From Oegoconia quadripuncta (Eukaryota; Arthropoda; Insecta; Lepidoptera; Autostichidae), in the NCBI GenBank assembly GCA_949316235.1, contig OX438750.1, positions 1,936,501 to 2,000,500 of the forward strand: 64,000 bases of DNA, given 5' to 3'. The stretch's first letter is position 1, and every line of letters starts with the position of its first letter. Shown one piece after another: positions 21,231 through 31,146 of the stretch. Made by a program: the position numbers and the translations under genes. Below the pieces are notes generated by a model. The model made no database searches, had not been told where the DNA came from, and saw nothing but the letters and a program-made list of their open reading frames with translations.

Positions 21231-24200
21231 TCAGTTTTCTCCCTCTGCGTTGACATCCAGGATCGCCAGCTTCTTGGTTGGACGGCGTAGGACTCCTTTG
21301 TTAGTTCGTACGTCCACCGCACGTACCTCTCCGTCTGGACCGGGGTAAGTAGCTATTACGACCCCTCTCGGCCAAGCGTTTCTGGGCAGCGTCCCGTCGG
21401 CTATTAGTACGAGGTCATTCAGCCGAATAGTCCCGCGGGCGCGAGGCTCCCGCCGGTTTTGGAGGTCCGGCAAGTACTCACGCACCCAGCGTGCCCAGAA
21501 CATGTCTGCGAGTCGTTGGCTCGCTCTCCAGTCTCTTTTCCCGGCCAAGTCGTGTTCAGTAAACGTGCCGGGTAGTGGGACTCGTGACGGGCCGCCGAGC
21601 AGGAAGTGGTTGGGTGTGATGGCCTCTTCTTCGTCCGCTGCCGTAGACACGTGCGTTAAAGGTCGACTGTTGACTGTGTGTTCGACCTCTATTAGCAGCG
21701 TGGCCAGAACTTCTTCTCTGGGGGCACGTTCGTGAAGCGTGACGTGTAAGGCTGTCTTTACGCTTCTCACGAGTCTCTCCCACGCCCCACCCATAAATGG
21801 CGAGCTCGGCGGTATGTATCTCCACTGAATGAAGCGTATTGATGCTTTTTCCTTCATAGCCCCTTCTGCAGCTGCCCTCATCTCTTGATCAGCTCCACGT
21901 AGATTCGTCCCTTGGTCGGACCAGAGTTCGGTCGGGCACCCTCGTCGGCCGATGAATCTTCTTAGTGCCATCACTGCCGAGTCTGTGCTGAGGCTTCCTG
22001 CGAGCTCTAAATGGATGGCTCGGGTGGTGAGGCAGGTGAATAGTACACCATATCTCTTCTGGCGGGTGCGCCCGACTGTGACCAGGAGAGGGCCAAAATA
22101 GTCGAGACCGGTGAAGGTGAACGGTCTCTGATGGTGGGCGAGGCGGCTGCGTGGATGGTTGCCCGTCGACGGCTGGGCTGGCTTGGCGTTTCTGATGCGG
22201 CAGTCTTGGCATTTCTTCACCACGGTGCGCACTGCGTATCTCAGGCGAAGTACCCAGTAGTGTTGTCGTACCTCGTTTGCAGTCGTCTCAAAACCCCCGT
22301 GGTGTAGTTGAGAGTGTACCCAGTGTATGTATAGCCGGGTCCACTTATGTTGGCCATCGATAACGGCCGGCGCGCGCTGTGTCGGTGTAATATCTGCGGC
22401 GGCGGCGATGCGTGATTTCAGGCGTATTATTCCTTCATCGTCTAAAATCACCGATAGCTGTGATAATCGACTGTTGGATGCCGGGGACATTGCCTTCTGT
22501 AGAGCGTTGACTTCTTGAGCGAACACTTCTTGTTGTTGCGCGCGTACCCACAACTGCCGGGCTCTGTGTAGATGGCGGGCCGCGATGGGTGTGAGTTTAA
22601 TGGTAGGTCGCACTCCACCGTCGACCACCGGCGTTCGTCTTTGTGAGGTCTTGATTTTCAACCTCGACCAGGTGGGGTCACCGACGTCGTTCTTCTTAGT
22701 GCGTTTTCGAGTCGCAGTACATCTCTCGTCCGGTCGCAGTGTTTCGATGAATTGAAGTACACGCGCCGTCACGCGTATAACGCGTATCCAACTCGAAAAG
22801 CGCTCTATGTCGGGTAGGGCTTCTGTCAAGCGCATAAGGTTGCTAATTGCATGCACACGTTCCTCCCCAGTGACTGTGTGGTTGTCGGCGTCAACGTCTT
22901 CTCGCGGCCACTCTGTTTCCGGTGAGTATAAGAAGTCGGGCCCGCGATACCACCGATGCTGTGCGTCGAAGTCGTGTGGGGTGTGGCGTGTCGCGTCGTC
23001 GGCAACGTTCATCTTAGTAGGTACCCATTTCCATTCTGTGGTTTTGGTGGCCTCAGCGATCTCCGCGACCCGATGGGCAACATAAGGTTTGTATGCCCGC
23101 GGGCCGGTACGCAGCCAGGTAAGTACCGTACGAGAATCGGACCAATAGTAGCGCGCCGACGGTTTCAGTTGATGTTGGTCGATGGCGGTCTGTGCTAGGC
23201 GGCAGCCCAGGACCGCGGCCTGCAGTTCTAGTCGTGGTATGGAGACAATTTTGAGCGGCGCGACTCTTCCCTTGCCGGTGATGAGTGAGACGTGTATCTG
23301 GCCTTCTTCATCAGTGATTCTCCAATAACAGGCAGCTGCGTAGGCTGATGAGCTGGCGTCCACGAAAGTATGTATTTCGATGGCGCGTGCACACGCTAAT
23401 TTTGGATAGCAGCGCGGCACTGCCAGCTGTGGGAGTCGCCTCACATGCTCCATCCATCTCTGCCAGGCTTCGTCTTCGGTGGGACGCAAAGGTGAGTCCC
23501 AGTCTACGCCTGAACGCCATGCGTCCTGCAGGATTCGCTTCGCCTGAATGGTGACTGGCGTGGCGATGCCCAATGGATCATAGATGGACATCGCTGTTCG
23601 TAGCGCCTCTCTTTTACTCGGCGTTCTTCGTCCTTCCATTATCTCTGCAGGTATCTTGTGATGGTTCAGGTTGAATGACAGTGTGTCGGGCCCCGTGTGC
23701 CATGCCATTCCTAGTATCTTTTCTTTATCTAGCTGGACGACTTCTTTGTTCCCGGCGTCGGGCGCTAGTTCGGTGCGCACACGTCGGGAGTTCGATGCCC
23801 ATCTCTGAAGGAAGAAATTTCCCTTGCTATGTACGTAGGACACGTCGCGTGATACTCGTATAGCTTCTTCCTCTGTGTCGTAGCTAGCTAAATAGTCGTC
23901 GACGTAGTGGGCGTCGACGATCGCGGCTGCCGCATCGGGGTGAGTCGCTTGGAAGGTTTCGGCGTTCTTGTTCTTCACATAGATGGCTGTACAGGGTGAC
24001 GATGTAGCACCGAAGATGACGCTCTTCATTCTGTATTCGGTCGGTGCTAGGCGGCGGTCGTCTCTCCACAGGAACCTCTGCATGTCCCTGTCTTCCTCCC
24101 TGATGGCCACTCTCATGAACATGTCTCGAATGTCTGCTGTGACCGCTATGGGGCGCTGCCGGAATCTCATGAGTACACCGGGCAGCGGTTGGAGCAGGTC

Positions 24201-26165
24201 CGGTCCCGACAGCAGCATATCGTTCAGGCTGATTCCTCTCGTTTTCGCAGCGGCGTCATGGACGATGCGTAGCTTCTCTGGTTTTTGCGGATTAATGACC
24301 GCGAAATGAGGCAAGTACCACACCTTATCTGATTTCGCTGGAGGTGCCAACTCGGCGTAATTATTTTCCAACAGTGCCTCTATCTGCTGTTGGTAACGTT
24401 TTTTCATAACAGGATCGCGGTCGAGCTTCTTTTCAATGTGTTCGAGGCGCGTCACTGCCATGTTGTAGTTATACGGCGGTGATAGGTCGTCCTTTTTCCA
24501 TAATAGACCCGTCTCGTATCCTCCCGCCGGTAACCTTCTAGTTTTCTCCGCTAGGAGGCGCAGCGCTCGTTGTTCGTCGTTATTGTACGAACGCTTCGCT
24601 TCGACGCCCAGTGATTCTAAGGCGAAGTGTTCCTTCATCATCTTCTCCATTGATTCTTCTTGATCGGTGGAGATGAAATGGCTGACGCGGTGGACTCGGT
24701 CGGCTCGGTGAAACCCTCTCTCCATTGCACCATGAAGTACCCAGCCTAAGTCGGTGAGTGAAGCGATAGGCTGGGTGTTATCGCCGCGGCGCACGTCGTG
24801 GGTGAGTAGTAGCTGCCAATTATCTTGCCCTAGTAGAATAGTTGGTGAGGCTCCATCGTAGGTTAGGCATTCTTCTAGGTCACGGAGATGTGTGCAGGTG
24901 GTCACGACGTGGCGTGGTATCGATTGTGAAGATAATCGAAGGTCTGCGATGGTGCGTGCGGTGATGTCGTGGCCGTCGGAACCGCGTCCGCGTATAGTGA
25001 AGCGAACGCGGGCCGAGTCACTCGCGTTTATTCTCGAGCCGGCAACGCCCTCTATGAAGAACGGCTCTCTCGGTCCAGTGGCGCCAATCTCGTAGGCGAC
25101 TGTTCTCTCAATTAAAGTACACGTAGAGCCGTCGTCCAATAGTGCGTAGGTATCGACAGTGCCGCTCGGTCCCGATACTTGCACAGGTAAAATTTTCAAG
25201 AACGCGGAGCTTCGCTTTTCTTTCGTTGATGTAATAGTAACGGCGACCGGCGTATCGTAGGTGTGTGTAGACTTCTCTGTCGGTGAAGAAGACATCGTAG
25301 CATCGTGCAGCAGTGGGTGGTGCATGTATTGACACCCGTTGACGGTACATCTCTTCGGTTTACACATGTGTCGAAATCTGCGGATTCTCAAACAGCGAAA
25401 ACATAGCCGGTTGTCTCTAGCTATGTTCCACCTCGCAGTTACCTCGGAGTTTTTCATCTCAGTACAGTCGAATGCTTGATGACCTTCTTTATTGCAGACC
25501 GGACACGTAGGCCGAGACGCTGGTTTCATACTTGATTGGTAAGTGAGGGCAGGCTTCTTCGTAGACGGCTCCCGCCGGTCGTCTGGGTCCATGGGATCGG
25601 CGGAGGCGGTGTTATCGGAGGCACCGTGCGTGTGGTGGGTGCGCGCTGTCTTCTTGCCGAGGTGATCCCGTCGGTCGTCAGTGGGTATGGCCTCGGCGGG
25701 GGCGAAACTGCTGCAGCACTTCGCGACGTTGTTGAGAAAGTGTGACAGCGTAATCAGGTCGGGCTGGTCCTCAGGTTGCTCGTTGTAGAACTCGTAGTAT
25801 CGGTATCGCAGCGCCGATGGTAGTTTTTCGACGACGCTGCGCACCGCTTCGGCATTGTAGAGGTAGTGATTCTTGTTTAGTGCCTTCACTGTTGCTGTGA
25901 TCGTCTGTATTCTCGAAGCGAAGATGCAAATATCTTTCGGTTGCTCGCTAAGGCGTGGTAGGTTTCTCAACTTGTTCATTTCAGCCATGACGAGCGCGTC
26001 TGGTCGACCGAACCTCGCAGCTAGTAGTTTCATGACCTCCTGTGGTGATGTGGTGCCTACGAACAGGCATTGCGCTGCCTCTCTAGCAGCCCCTTTCAAA
26101 CTTCGTCGTAGTCGTGCCAGATTATCTTGTTCTGATAGTTGATAGGCAGACTCTTCATAGGCCAC
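21231..26165 (-). CDS. BEL gag (capsid, zinc knuckle)-pol polyprotein
   Basis: Makes the particle and enzymes that copy the element's RNA in cytoplasmic particles and insert the DNA. Residue numbers count from 26165. DUF1759-type gag at 1-165. CCHC zinc knuckle C221-C224-H229-C234 with a second Cys/His cluster after it. A17-type protease with DDGS at 344-347. Reverse transcriptase with YVDD at 754-757. RNase H with the FVDASSSAY Asp at 936. Integrase: HHCC zinc finger about 1280-1330, then catalytic D1355, D1417 and E1463. DUF5641-like end about 1545-1635. All key residues are present. The frame is open upstream to 26237, where a TAG separates it from the N-terminal gag frame; codon 1 here is a GTG (Val) inside gag and not a natural start. 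Expression therefore needs readthrough of that stop, or the copy is defective. Confidence 0.95.
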   Translation of the reverse strand: MAYEESAYQLSEQDNLARLRRSLKGAAREAAQCLFVGTTSPQEVMKLLAARFGRPDALVMAEMNKLRNLPRLSEQPKDICIFASRIQTITATVKALNKNHYLYNAEAVRSVVEKLPSALRYRYYEFYNEQPEDQPDLITLSHFLNNVAKCCSSFAPAEAIPTDDRRDHLGKKTARTHHTHGASDNTASADPMDPDDRREPSTKKPALTYQSSMKPASRPTCPVCNKEGHQAFDCTEMKNSEVTARWNIARDNRLCFRCLRIRRFRHMCKPKRCTVNGCQYMHHPLLHDATMSSSPTEKSTHTYDTPVAVTITSTKEKRSSAFLKILPVQVSGPSGTVDTYALLDDGSTCTLIERTVAYEIGATGPREPFFIEGVAGSRINASDSARVRFTIRGRGSDGHDITARTIADLRLSSQSIPRHVVTTCTHLRDLEECLTYDGASPTILLGQDNWQLLLTHDVRRGDNTQPIASLTDLGWVLHGAMERGFHRADRVHRVSHFISTDQEESMEKMMKEHFALESLGVEAKRSYNNDEQRALRLLAEKTRRLPAGGYETGLLWKKDDLSPPYNYNMAVTRLEHIEKKLDRDPVMKKRYQQQIEALLENNYAELAPPAKSDKVWYLPHFAVINPQKPEKLRIVHDAAAKTRGISLNDMLLSGPDLLQPLPGVLMRFRQRPIAVTADIRDMFMRVAIREEDRDMQRFLWRDDRRLAPTEYRMKSVIFGATSSPCTAIYVKNKNAETFQATHPDAAAAIVDAHYVDDYLASYDTEEEAIRVSRDVSYVHSKGNFFLQRWASNSRRVRTELAPDAGNKEVVQLDKEKILGMAWHTGPDTLSFNLNHHKIPAEIMEGRRTPSKREALRTAMSIYDPLGIATPVTIQAKRILQDAWRSGVDWDSPLRPTEDEAWQRWMEHVRRLPQLAVPRCYPKLACARAIEIHTFVDASSSAYAAACYWRITDEEGQIHVSLITGKGRVAPLKIVSIPRLELQAAVLGCRLAQTAIDQHQLKPSARYYWSDSRTVLTWLRTGPRAYKPYVAHRVAEIAEATKTTEWKWVPTKMNVADDATRHTPHDFDAQHRWYRGPDFLYSPETEWPREDVDADNHTVTGEERVHAISNLMRLTEALPDIERFSSWIRVIRVTARVLQFIETLRPDERCTATRKRTKKNDVGDPTWSRLKIKTSQRRTPVVDGGVRPTIKLTPIAARHLHRARQLWVRAQQQEVFAQEVNALQKAMSPASNSRLSQLSVILDDEGIIRLKSRIAAAADITPTQRAPAVIDGQHKWTRLYIHWVHSQLHHGGFETTANEVRQHYWVLRLRYAVRTVVKKCQDCRIRNAKPAQPSTGNHPRSRLAHHQRPFTFTGLDYFGPLLVTVGRTRQKRYGVLFTCLTTRAIHLELAGSLSTDSAVMALRRFIGRRGCPTELWSDQGTNLRGADQEMRAAAEGAMKEKASIRFIQWRYIPPSSPFMGGAWERLVRSVKTALHVTLHERAPREEVLATLLIEVEHTVNSRPLTHVSTAADEEEAITPNHFLLGGPSRVPLPGTFTEHDLAGKRDWRASQRLADMFWARWVREYLPDLQNRREPRARGTIRLNDLVLIADGTLPRNAWPRGVVIATYPGPDGEVRAVDVRTNKGVLRRPTKKLAILDVNAEGEN

Positions 26166-26237
26166 CTTGAATGGTAGCCAATCACAGGAAGCACCGTTGA
26201 ATATTGGTAGCTCCTGTACTCTGGATGCAATCGCAGG

Positions 26238-26975
26238 CTAGGCAGCACGCGCGGCGAAGGCAATTGCCGCGGCGAGTTCGCGGTAATCGTTTGGCGGTCG
26301 TCGATCTTCGGGGCGCGGTAGTGGCTGGACAGCTGGTTGCAGTTCTTCACGTAGGTATGGAGTAGTCGTCTTCTCAGGAACAGTTGTGGTCATCGGATCG
26401 TCGAAGCGCATGGAATCGACCATATTCCTACAGGGGGCGTCACAGTGTTGTGGCTGTGACGTGGGACGCCGTTCCCCTGTAGGCATTGGGGGATTGCCCC
26501 CCTCCATGGCGCTCTCGGTGACTCTGTTGTGAGGCTCCATTGTTAACGCTAACGTGCTTCTTCGGACCCAGTCGGTAGTTCTCTCTTCTCTAACGGTGGC
26601 CCCTTCTGAATCTTCATCATCGGATGTCATTTCCAAAACTGCGACGCGTGCTGCTGCTAGCTCAACTTGCTTCTGGAGGAGCTCTTCCCGTGCCCTTGCC
26701 AGCTCCTTGCGTCGACTGCGTGACGCGACGGAGCGTGGAGCATGTGGAGACGGCGGGCCCGGTGCGGGTGCGGCCTCTTGCTCGGTCGTGGGTTGGACGT
26801 CGGGCGCTGCTAGCTTGGTCGTGGATTCTTCAGTGACTGTGGTTTCCGTGACGCCCGACGACGTGGTCGCGGAGTTAGACGTGACCATATCGGAGTCGGT
26901 GACGGCTTCTGAAGATTCTTCTCTGCTGGCGGGCGTAGTGAAAGGACCGGAACGCATACTTCTTGTAACTGGCAT
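26238..26975 (-). CDS. BEL gag N-terminal frame, ends at in-frame TAG
   Basis: 245 codons. ATG at 26975-26973 with A at -3 begins MPVTRSMRSG, the usual BEL gag start; the frame is also open upstream to 27026 but without an ATG. Residues about 93-120 (RRKELARAREELLQKQ and on) predict a coiled coil, followed by an acidic SDDEDSE patch; the rest is rich in Pro, Ser, Thr and charged residues. The stop at 26240-26238 is in the same frame as the following gag-pol, so one codon divides the two. Residues after the stop (SRVQELPIFNG and on) are normal BEL gag, so the stop looks like a substitution or a programmed leaky codon, not a true gene end. Confidence 0.85.
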   Translation of the reverse strand: MPVTRSMRSGPFTTPASREESSEAVTDSDMVTSNSATTSSGVTETTVTEESTTKLAAPDVQPTTEQEAAPAPGPPSPHAPRSVASRSRRKELARAREELLQKQVELAAARVAVLEMTSDDEDSEGATVREERTTDWVRRSTLALTMEPHNRVTESAMEGGNPPMPTGERRPTSQPQHCDAPCRNMVDSMRFDDPMTTTVPEKTTTPYLREELQPAVQPLPRPEDRRPPNDYRELAAAIAFAARAA

Positions 26976-27012
26976 CTTGATTATTTTCGTTTCTTCTGTG
27001 TAGGATCCGCGG

Positions 27013-27030
27013 CTCGAATGGACCAAAAAA
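27013..27030 (-). other. Primer-binding-site candidate
   Basis: Just inside the 5' LTR the minus strand reads TTTGGTCCATTCGAGCCG. A TGG complementary to a tRNA CCA end lies 4 bases from the LTR. I could not match the rest to a particular tRNA. Confidence 0.5.
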
Positions 27031-27391
27031 TGTGGGGGATAGCTCTACCCTCTGCTTAACTATGTGTGCGGGTTCTTCCTTTTCACAGGTCTGGCGAAAA
27101 TAAAACCAGAGGATGCTTGCATACAAATACTGGAGTCTGGCCTCGGTGCTGCCGCGTTGGGTACCACTGTGAGAGATGTTGTCCATGTGACGTCTCTGAG
27201 CGACTGAATGAATTTTTCGAAAAATTCCTATATTTATAAGGTGACGTGTGGCGCACTTCGCGTCTATCGTTTGGTGGTACCCAAACGCGGCAATACCTTA
27301 ACGAGAGCCCCCTTTATTAGAAAAACACATATTTACATTCTATACATTAAAATAATCGTGAACAAATCTATACATTAAGTAGTCGCGAACA
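27031..27391 (-). repeat. 5' LTR
   Basis: 361 bp, identical to the 3' LTR. Carries the element's promoter. The minus strand starts TGTTCGCGACTAC. Confidence 0.95.
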
Positions 27392-27396
27392 CTTTC
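27392..27396. repeat. Target-site duplication of BEL (right)
   Basis: CTTTC, matching 20805-20809. Confidence 0.9.
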
Positions 27397-27454
27397 TTAT
27401 AATTCTTCTTCGTAATTCTTATAATTTGTGCATTCTAACTTTTGAAGCTTAATA

Positions 27455-27508
27455 ATGGCAGAATATTGTGCAGCAAACGTTAGTGTTGGTGTACTAGTGA
27501 AAGGAAGT
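27455..27508 (+). CDS. Candidate first coding exon of a host gene
   Basis: ATG with A at -3 and G at +4 opens 18 codons (MAEYCAANVSVGVLVKGS) that end exactly at a codon boundary followed by the strong donor GTAAGT (27509-27514). Unspliced, the frame stops two codons later. The peptide is too short to recognise. No downstream exon with homology is visible in the window. If real, the BEL element sits in its 5' leader, antisense to it. Confidence 0.25.
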
Positions 27509-28585
27509 GTAAGTTAAAGTGCGTAACGGAGCTTTCGTTTTCCTACAAGAAGCCGCCAAAATCTTTTGTAAAGCATTCTGCCACTTTACTGAAGAATGAC
27601 TTGACTGTGACTAGACTCTGTATACGCCAAGTATACGACGAATGACTTGTTTTGACTGAGACTGACTTCACTAAATTGAAGAAATAAGAGAAATAAGACA
27701 TGGCTTATATGCTTAGATCCCTTTGCCTTTTTCGAGAGGAGTGAATTAAAAGAACAACAACTTTAATTTGACAGCTATCAGTTAAAAACGATGCTCTCTA
27801 GGGCTCAAAAGTATTACTATCAACCCTATCCTTAGGCAACTTCAGACCTACTTTCCGAGTATCAGTAACGAAAAATTCTTCACATGTCTGATCTGAACAT
27901 TCTGAGCATTAAAGAGTAGGTACTTATGAATGCGACCACTAAAGGGGTAGACCATAAACTAAGCTTGTACTAAAGCTTCGCCGGGGTGCGGCTGTTAAAT
28001 GGCATAGATTTAGTTGGCCCGTAAAGACTTGTGCATCCAAAATTGTTGGTACAAAGTGGCGTACCTCATTTAGGGTGACTTGATTGTTAGATTGTCTGTT
28101 TGTTTGTCCATTTGACGAAAAACAATGGACAGATAGATAGAAAAAGCATTTATTTACGCCGCTGCGTTCACACAACTACACAGTTTTTAAATTACAAAGA
28201 AATATACATACAAATAAAAGTAAAGAATAGAAAATACAAAGAGCGAGTGTGTGCCGCAGTAGCACAAATGGGTTATAACTCAGTGTGGCACATCACTCAA
28301 AGAGCGAAACACTGATTTTCAGTTACAACCCCTACAAGTACGAGTGCATAAAAGTACGCGCATGTTCCCGTCTGCGTGTACATTTGTGGTCAATCGTGAG
28401 TGAAAAGTGTTCGTTGTTGATACAGCTTGTGTTGAGTAGTAATTATGATAACAAGTTAAATGAATGATAATGATGTGACAAAAGGAAAAAGAGAAGTGCA
28501 TAGGCAGTTCCACTACAGGTAACGCTTTGGAATTCCAATTTTTTGTTTTTCCATTAAATGTGCCCTAAGGTGTTTTTTGAACAAG
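27509..28585. other. Unassigned, possibly single-copy
   Basis: About 1.1 kb with no match to the repeat families here except a short stretch near 28060-28150. Direct AGACTGA/GACTTGACTG-type short repeats at 27590-27680. No further exon could be supported. Confidence 0.35.
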
Positions 28586-28794
28586 CTTAATATTTAGATT
28601 ATCAAACGTTTAATTTTGAATGAGGTTAAGATTTCCGAATAGTATGGTACAATATCAGTAGCTAATCCATTAGATGCTGCTAATTTTGCTAAGCGGTCAG
28701 CATCCTCATTACCGTGTAGGCCTATGTGAGCTGGGGCCCATTGCAATGTTGAGTGGTAATCTAAATATATATATAACTCAAAGGTGACTGACAT
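28586..28794 (-). pseudogene. LINE RNase H fragment
   Basis: Minus-strand codons give LQWAPAHIGLHGNEDADRLA and KLAAS. This is the W.P.H.G..GNE.AD..A signature of the RNase H domain of non-LTR elements (compare W.PGHAGIEGNEKADELA at 50311-51023). Short and out of context. Confidence 0.7.
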
Positions 28795-29000
28795 AGTGAT
28801 CTATCAACGCCCAGCCCAAACCACTGGACGGATCGGGCTGAAATTTGGCATGCAGGTAGATGTTATGACGTAGGCATCCGCTAAGAAAGGATTTTGATAA
28901 ATTCTACCCCCAAGGGGATAAAATAGGGGATGAAAGTTTGTTGTTTGTATTTTGATAAAATCTTCCATGCGGACGAAGTCGCGGGAGGAAAGCTAGTTAT
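28795..29000 (+). repeat. Repeat with CCACTGGACGGATCGGGCTG
   Basis: Contains GCTGAAATTTGGCATGCAGG and ends GCGGGAGGAAAGCTAGTTA. Its end is shared with 19960-19985. Widely repeated in insects as I recall, but the family is not proven here. Confidence 0.45.
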
Positions 29001-29002
29001 GA

Positions 29003-30123
29003 TATATGGGTGTGTATAGTTTTTACCGTAAGGAAAAGAAATAGGGCATATTAGGTAAGTGAAATAGAAGTTATTGGCTTAGGCAGTTTATTTTATTTTT
29101 TTTCAAAGCCATCATATAACCACGCTCCGGCCGGAGATTGATATGTGACTGGCGGGATTCGTATGGTTCCTATGATGCGAAATTTATTTCGAATCATATT
29201 TTCTCCAAGGTTTTCTTACTTATTCAATTTAATGATGTAGGTAATTATAATGGTCGATTTGGACGTCTCACATCTGTAAAGTTAAAGCACATGAACACCG
29301 GTGCCAGCTAAGTATCAAAGAAGGCCCGTATTAATAAATCAATCTCAATACAAGTCTTGAGGCTGTATCAACCGAGATGCGTCTTAAGCAGTTGACGCTA
29401 TCTCAAGCTCCGTGCTGGATAATTATAACAATATGTGGAGTCGATTATTTTATTTTATTTGTGTTTTTTTTTTTAATAATTCTATGTTTTTTTTTAATTA
29501 TTCTATGATTAACCTCCTACAAAGGTGCCAGCTGAAAATCAGCGCTGTGGCACAGAATTAATATACTCATATGGTTCATGCCACAGCATTATGCTGAGCT
29601 GAAACCTATATCAGCTTGCATTATTATATTTTCGTATTATCTCAAAATTTTCATGTACCTACATGCCCATTGTAAGCTGAAAAAATGTGAAGTAGGTATG
29701 TGTTTTTTTTTTTTTTTTTTTTATATGAGAGAGCGGCAATGTGTAATAGTATTTTGGCCTTTCCCACTTCAGACAAGGCCAAAGCTCTTTACAAATTAGC
29801 CAGAGTAGCAGAAAAACGTAGACATTAAGGTAGTTGATAACCTCTCTTTGCAAGGTCTATGAGGGTGACATTTTCTTATTAGAAAAAAACCCTCCTAAAA
29901 CTAATCAGATAAAAAAAAATAATTATTTCTTTATTTCTTTATATGGAATTGGCTACAGACGCGACCGTCAAATGACAACGCCTTATTCGATGATAGTTTT
30001 GAAAAAAATATTTGAACTACCTATGCCAATAACTTCTATTTCGCTTACCTAATTAATTATGCCCTATTTTCTTTTTTCTTTTTATTTTATTTTTTCCTTA
30101 CGAAAAAACTCATCCGTTATATG
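29003..30123. mobile_element. Long-TIR non-autonomous element X, copy 1
   Basis: Left arm ACCGTAAGGAAAAGAAATAG, then GTGAAATAGAAGTTATTGGC. The right arm is its reverse complement (about 30010-30115). The arms are about 100 bp and imperfect. Inside lie a fragment of the 40071 hairpin family (29324-29420) and a LINE 3' piece (29515-29670), so it is a composite. No transposase. Copies at 33829-34745 and 39214-39735. Confidence 0.65.
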
Positions 30124-30429
30124 TCGCAGGCAAATAGTTGAATTAGCCATTTCATGAAATGCCTAGGTGGATTGTTATGTATGGCGGATATTTCCTATAT
30201 CATTGGAAACTGCGCTAACTAAGTGAGCTGTACCGCGTGCGTTCACTGTACTCAAGTACAACGTTAACGCTCATGTGGACGACTGTACTTACGTGTCGAA
30301 ATGCTATCAACATGAGTACCTACTCTAATATGTATTGTATCTTGTCTCTATGTGCAGTTGACATGCCACAAGTGAATGACATCGTTGCATTGCTACCTCT
30401 GTAAGTTCATCTTACCCGGTTTGACCTTT
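30124..30429. other. No recognised feature
   Basis: No frame or repeat match. Confidence 0.3.
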
Positions 30430-30850
30430 TTATCCGACTACCCCAGAAGGAGGGTAATGTTTTCAAGTGTATGTATGTAGATTTCTATTGATACCTTCTA
30501 TAGCCTTAACGGTTCGACCAATTTTAAAGTGTAGGGTGTCGTTCGATTCGTCTTGATCTCTACAGTGTCACAGGATACATTTTATGGTCAAAAATCCAAC
30601 ATGGCGCCTGCAAAATACAAGACATACAGTCGTGTTTTTTGATCCTTAAACTCATATTGTTATTGTACATGCCGTTTTGATATCTCATGACATTTTAAAT
30701 CTATGTAGTGATTCCTTAAAGTCATAACTCAAAATTTGGATGTCGCTACTTTCAAAAGCTTTAAGCTAGTCTTTCAAATTTGAACAAATAAAATAATGTA
30801 TATCCATCCATATATACGTACTATGATAAATACATGTGTGTTAATTACAT
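30430..30850 (+). repeat. Common repeat, CGACTACCCCAGAAGGAGGG type
   Basis: Begins TTGACCTTTTTATCCGAC and GAGGGTAATGTTTTCAAGTG with (TGTA)n, a pattern that I recognise as frequent in lepidopteran genomes; only one copy in this window. Confidence 0.4.
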
Positions 30851-30859
30851 ATGACATGT

Positions 30860-31140
30860 GGAGAGGATGAATGAAAGAAGACTAACCAAAGCGATATACG
30901 AAGCGAATGTGGATGTTAGCATTGGTAGGGGAAGACCACGGCGAACGTACCATGATCAAATCGGGGACGTCTTAAGGAAAGGCCAAGTCAAGAGTATCCT
31001 AAAGCGACGAGCATGTACAACCTTGTTAGATTGAATGAAGCAAAAGAGGTGTGTTAGGATCGTAGCAAGTGGAAGTCTGTGGTCTCTGCCTATCCGCTAC
31101 GGAAAACAGGCGTGACTTTATTTATGTATGTAATTACATA
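30860..31140 (+). pseudogene. LINE-H reverse-transcriptase C-terminus
   Basis: Plus-strand codons give [16 protein letters not shown], then [17 protein letters not shown], followed by GWNEAKEV-like tails and the 3' end GTGACTTTATTTATGTATG. The WxGHVERM..RL.K..Y and GRPR..W order is that of RTE-like LINE ORF2 ends; the other copy at 38990-39213 has the preceding MLRWFGHVEKLNEGRLTKEI. Confidence 0.65.
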
Positions 31141-31146
31141 TAATAT

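Larger units (their letters stand above)
20810..27391 (-). mobile_element. BEL/Pao LTR retrotransposon, 6582 bp
   Basis: Complete element on the minus strand: two 361-bp LTRs, 5-bp target duplication, primer-binding candidate, gag-pol frame and polypurine tract. Domain order protease, RT, RNase H, integrase and the DDGS and YVDD motifs place it in BEL/Pao and not Ty3/gypsy or Copia. No third (env-like) frame is present: only 60 bp separate the pol stop from the 3' LTR. I see no difference between the LTRs, which indicates a very recent insertion. A single TAG interrupts gag. Confidence 0.97.

Noticed and set aside
21502..26142. Many open frames on the plus strand and other minus frames across BEL
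   Set aside because: They are shadows of the GC-richer gag-pol frame and have no domains.
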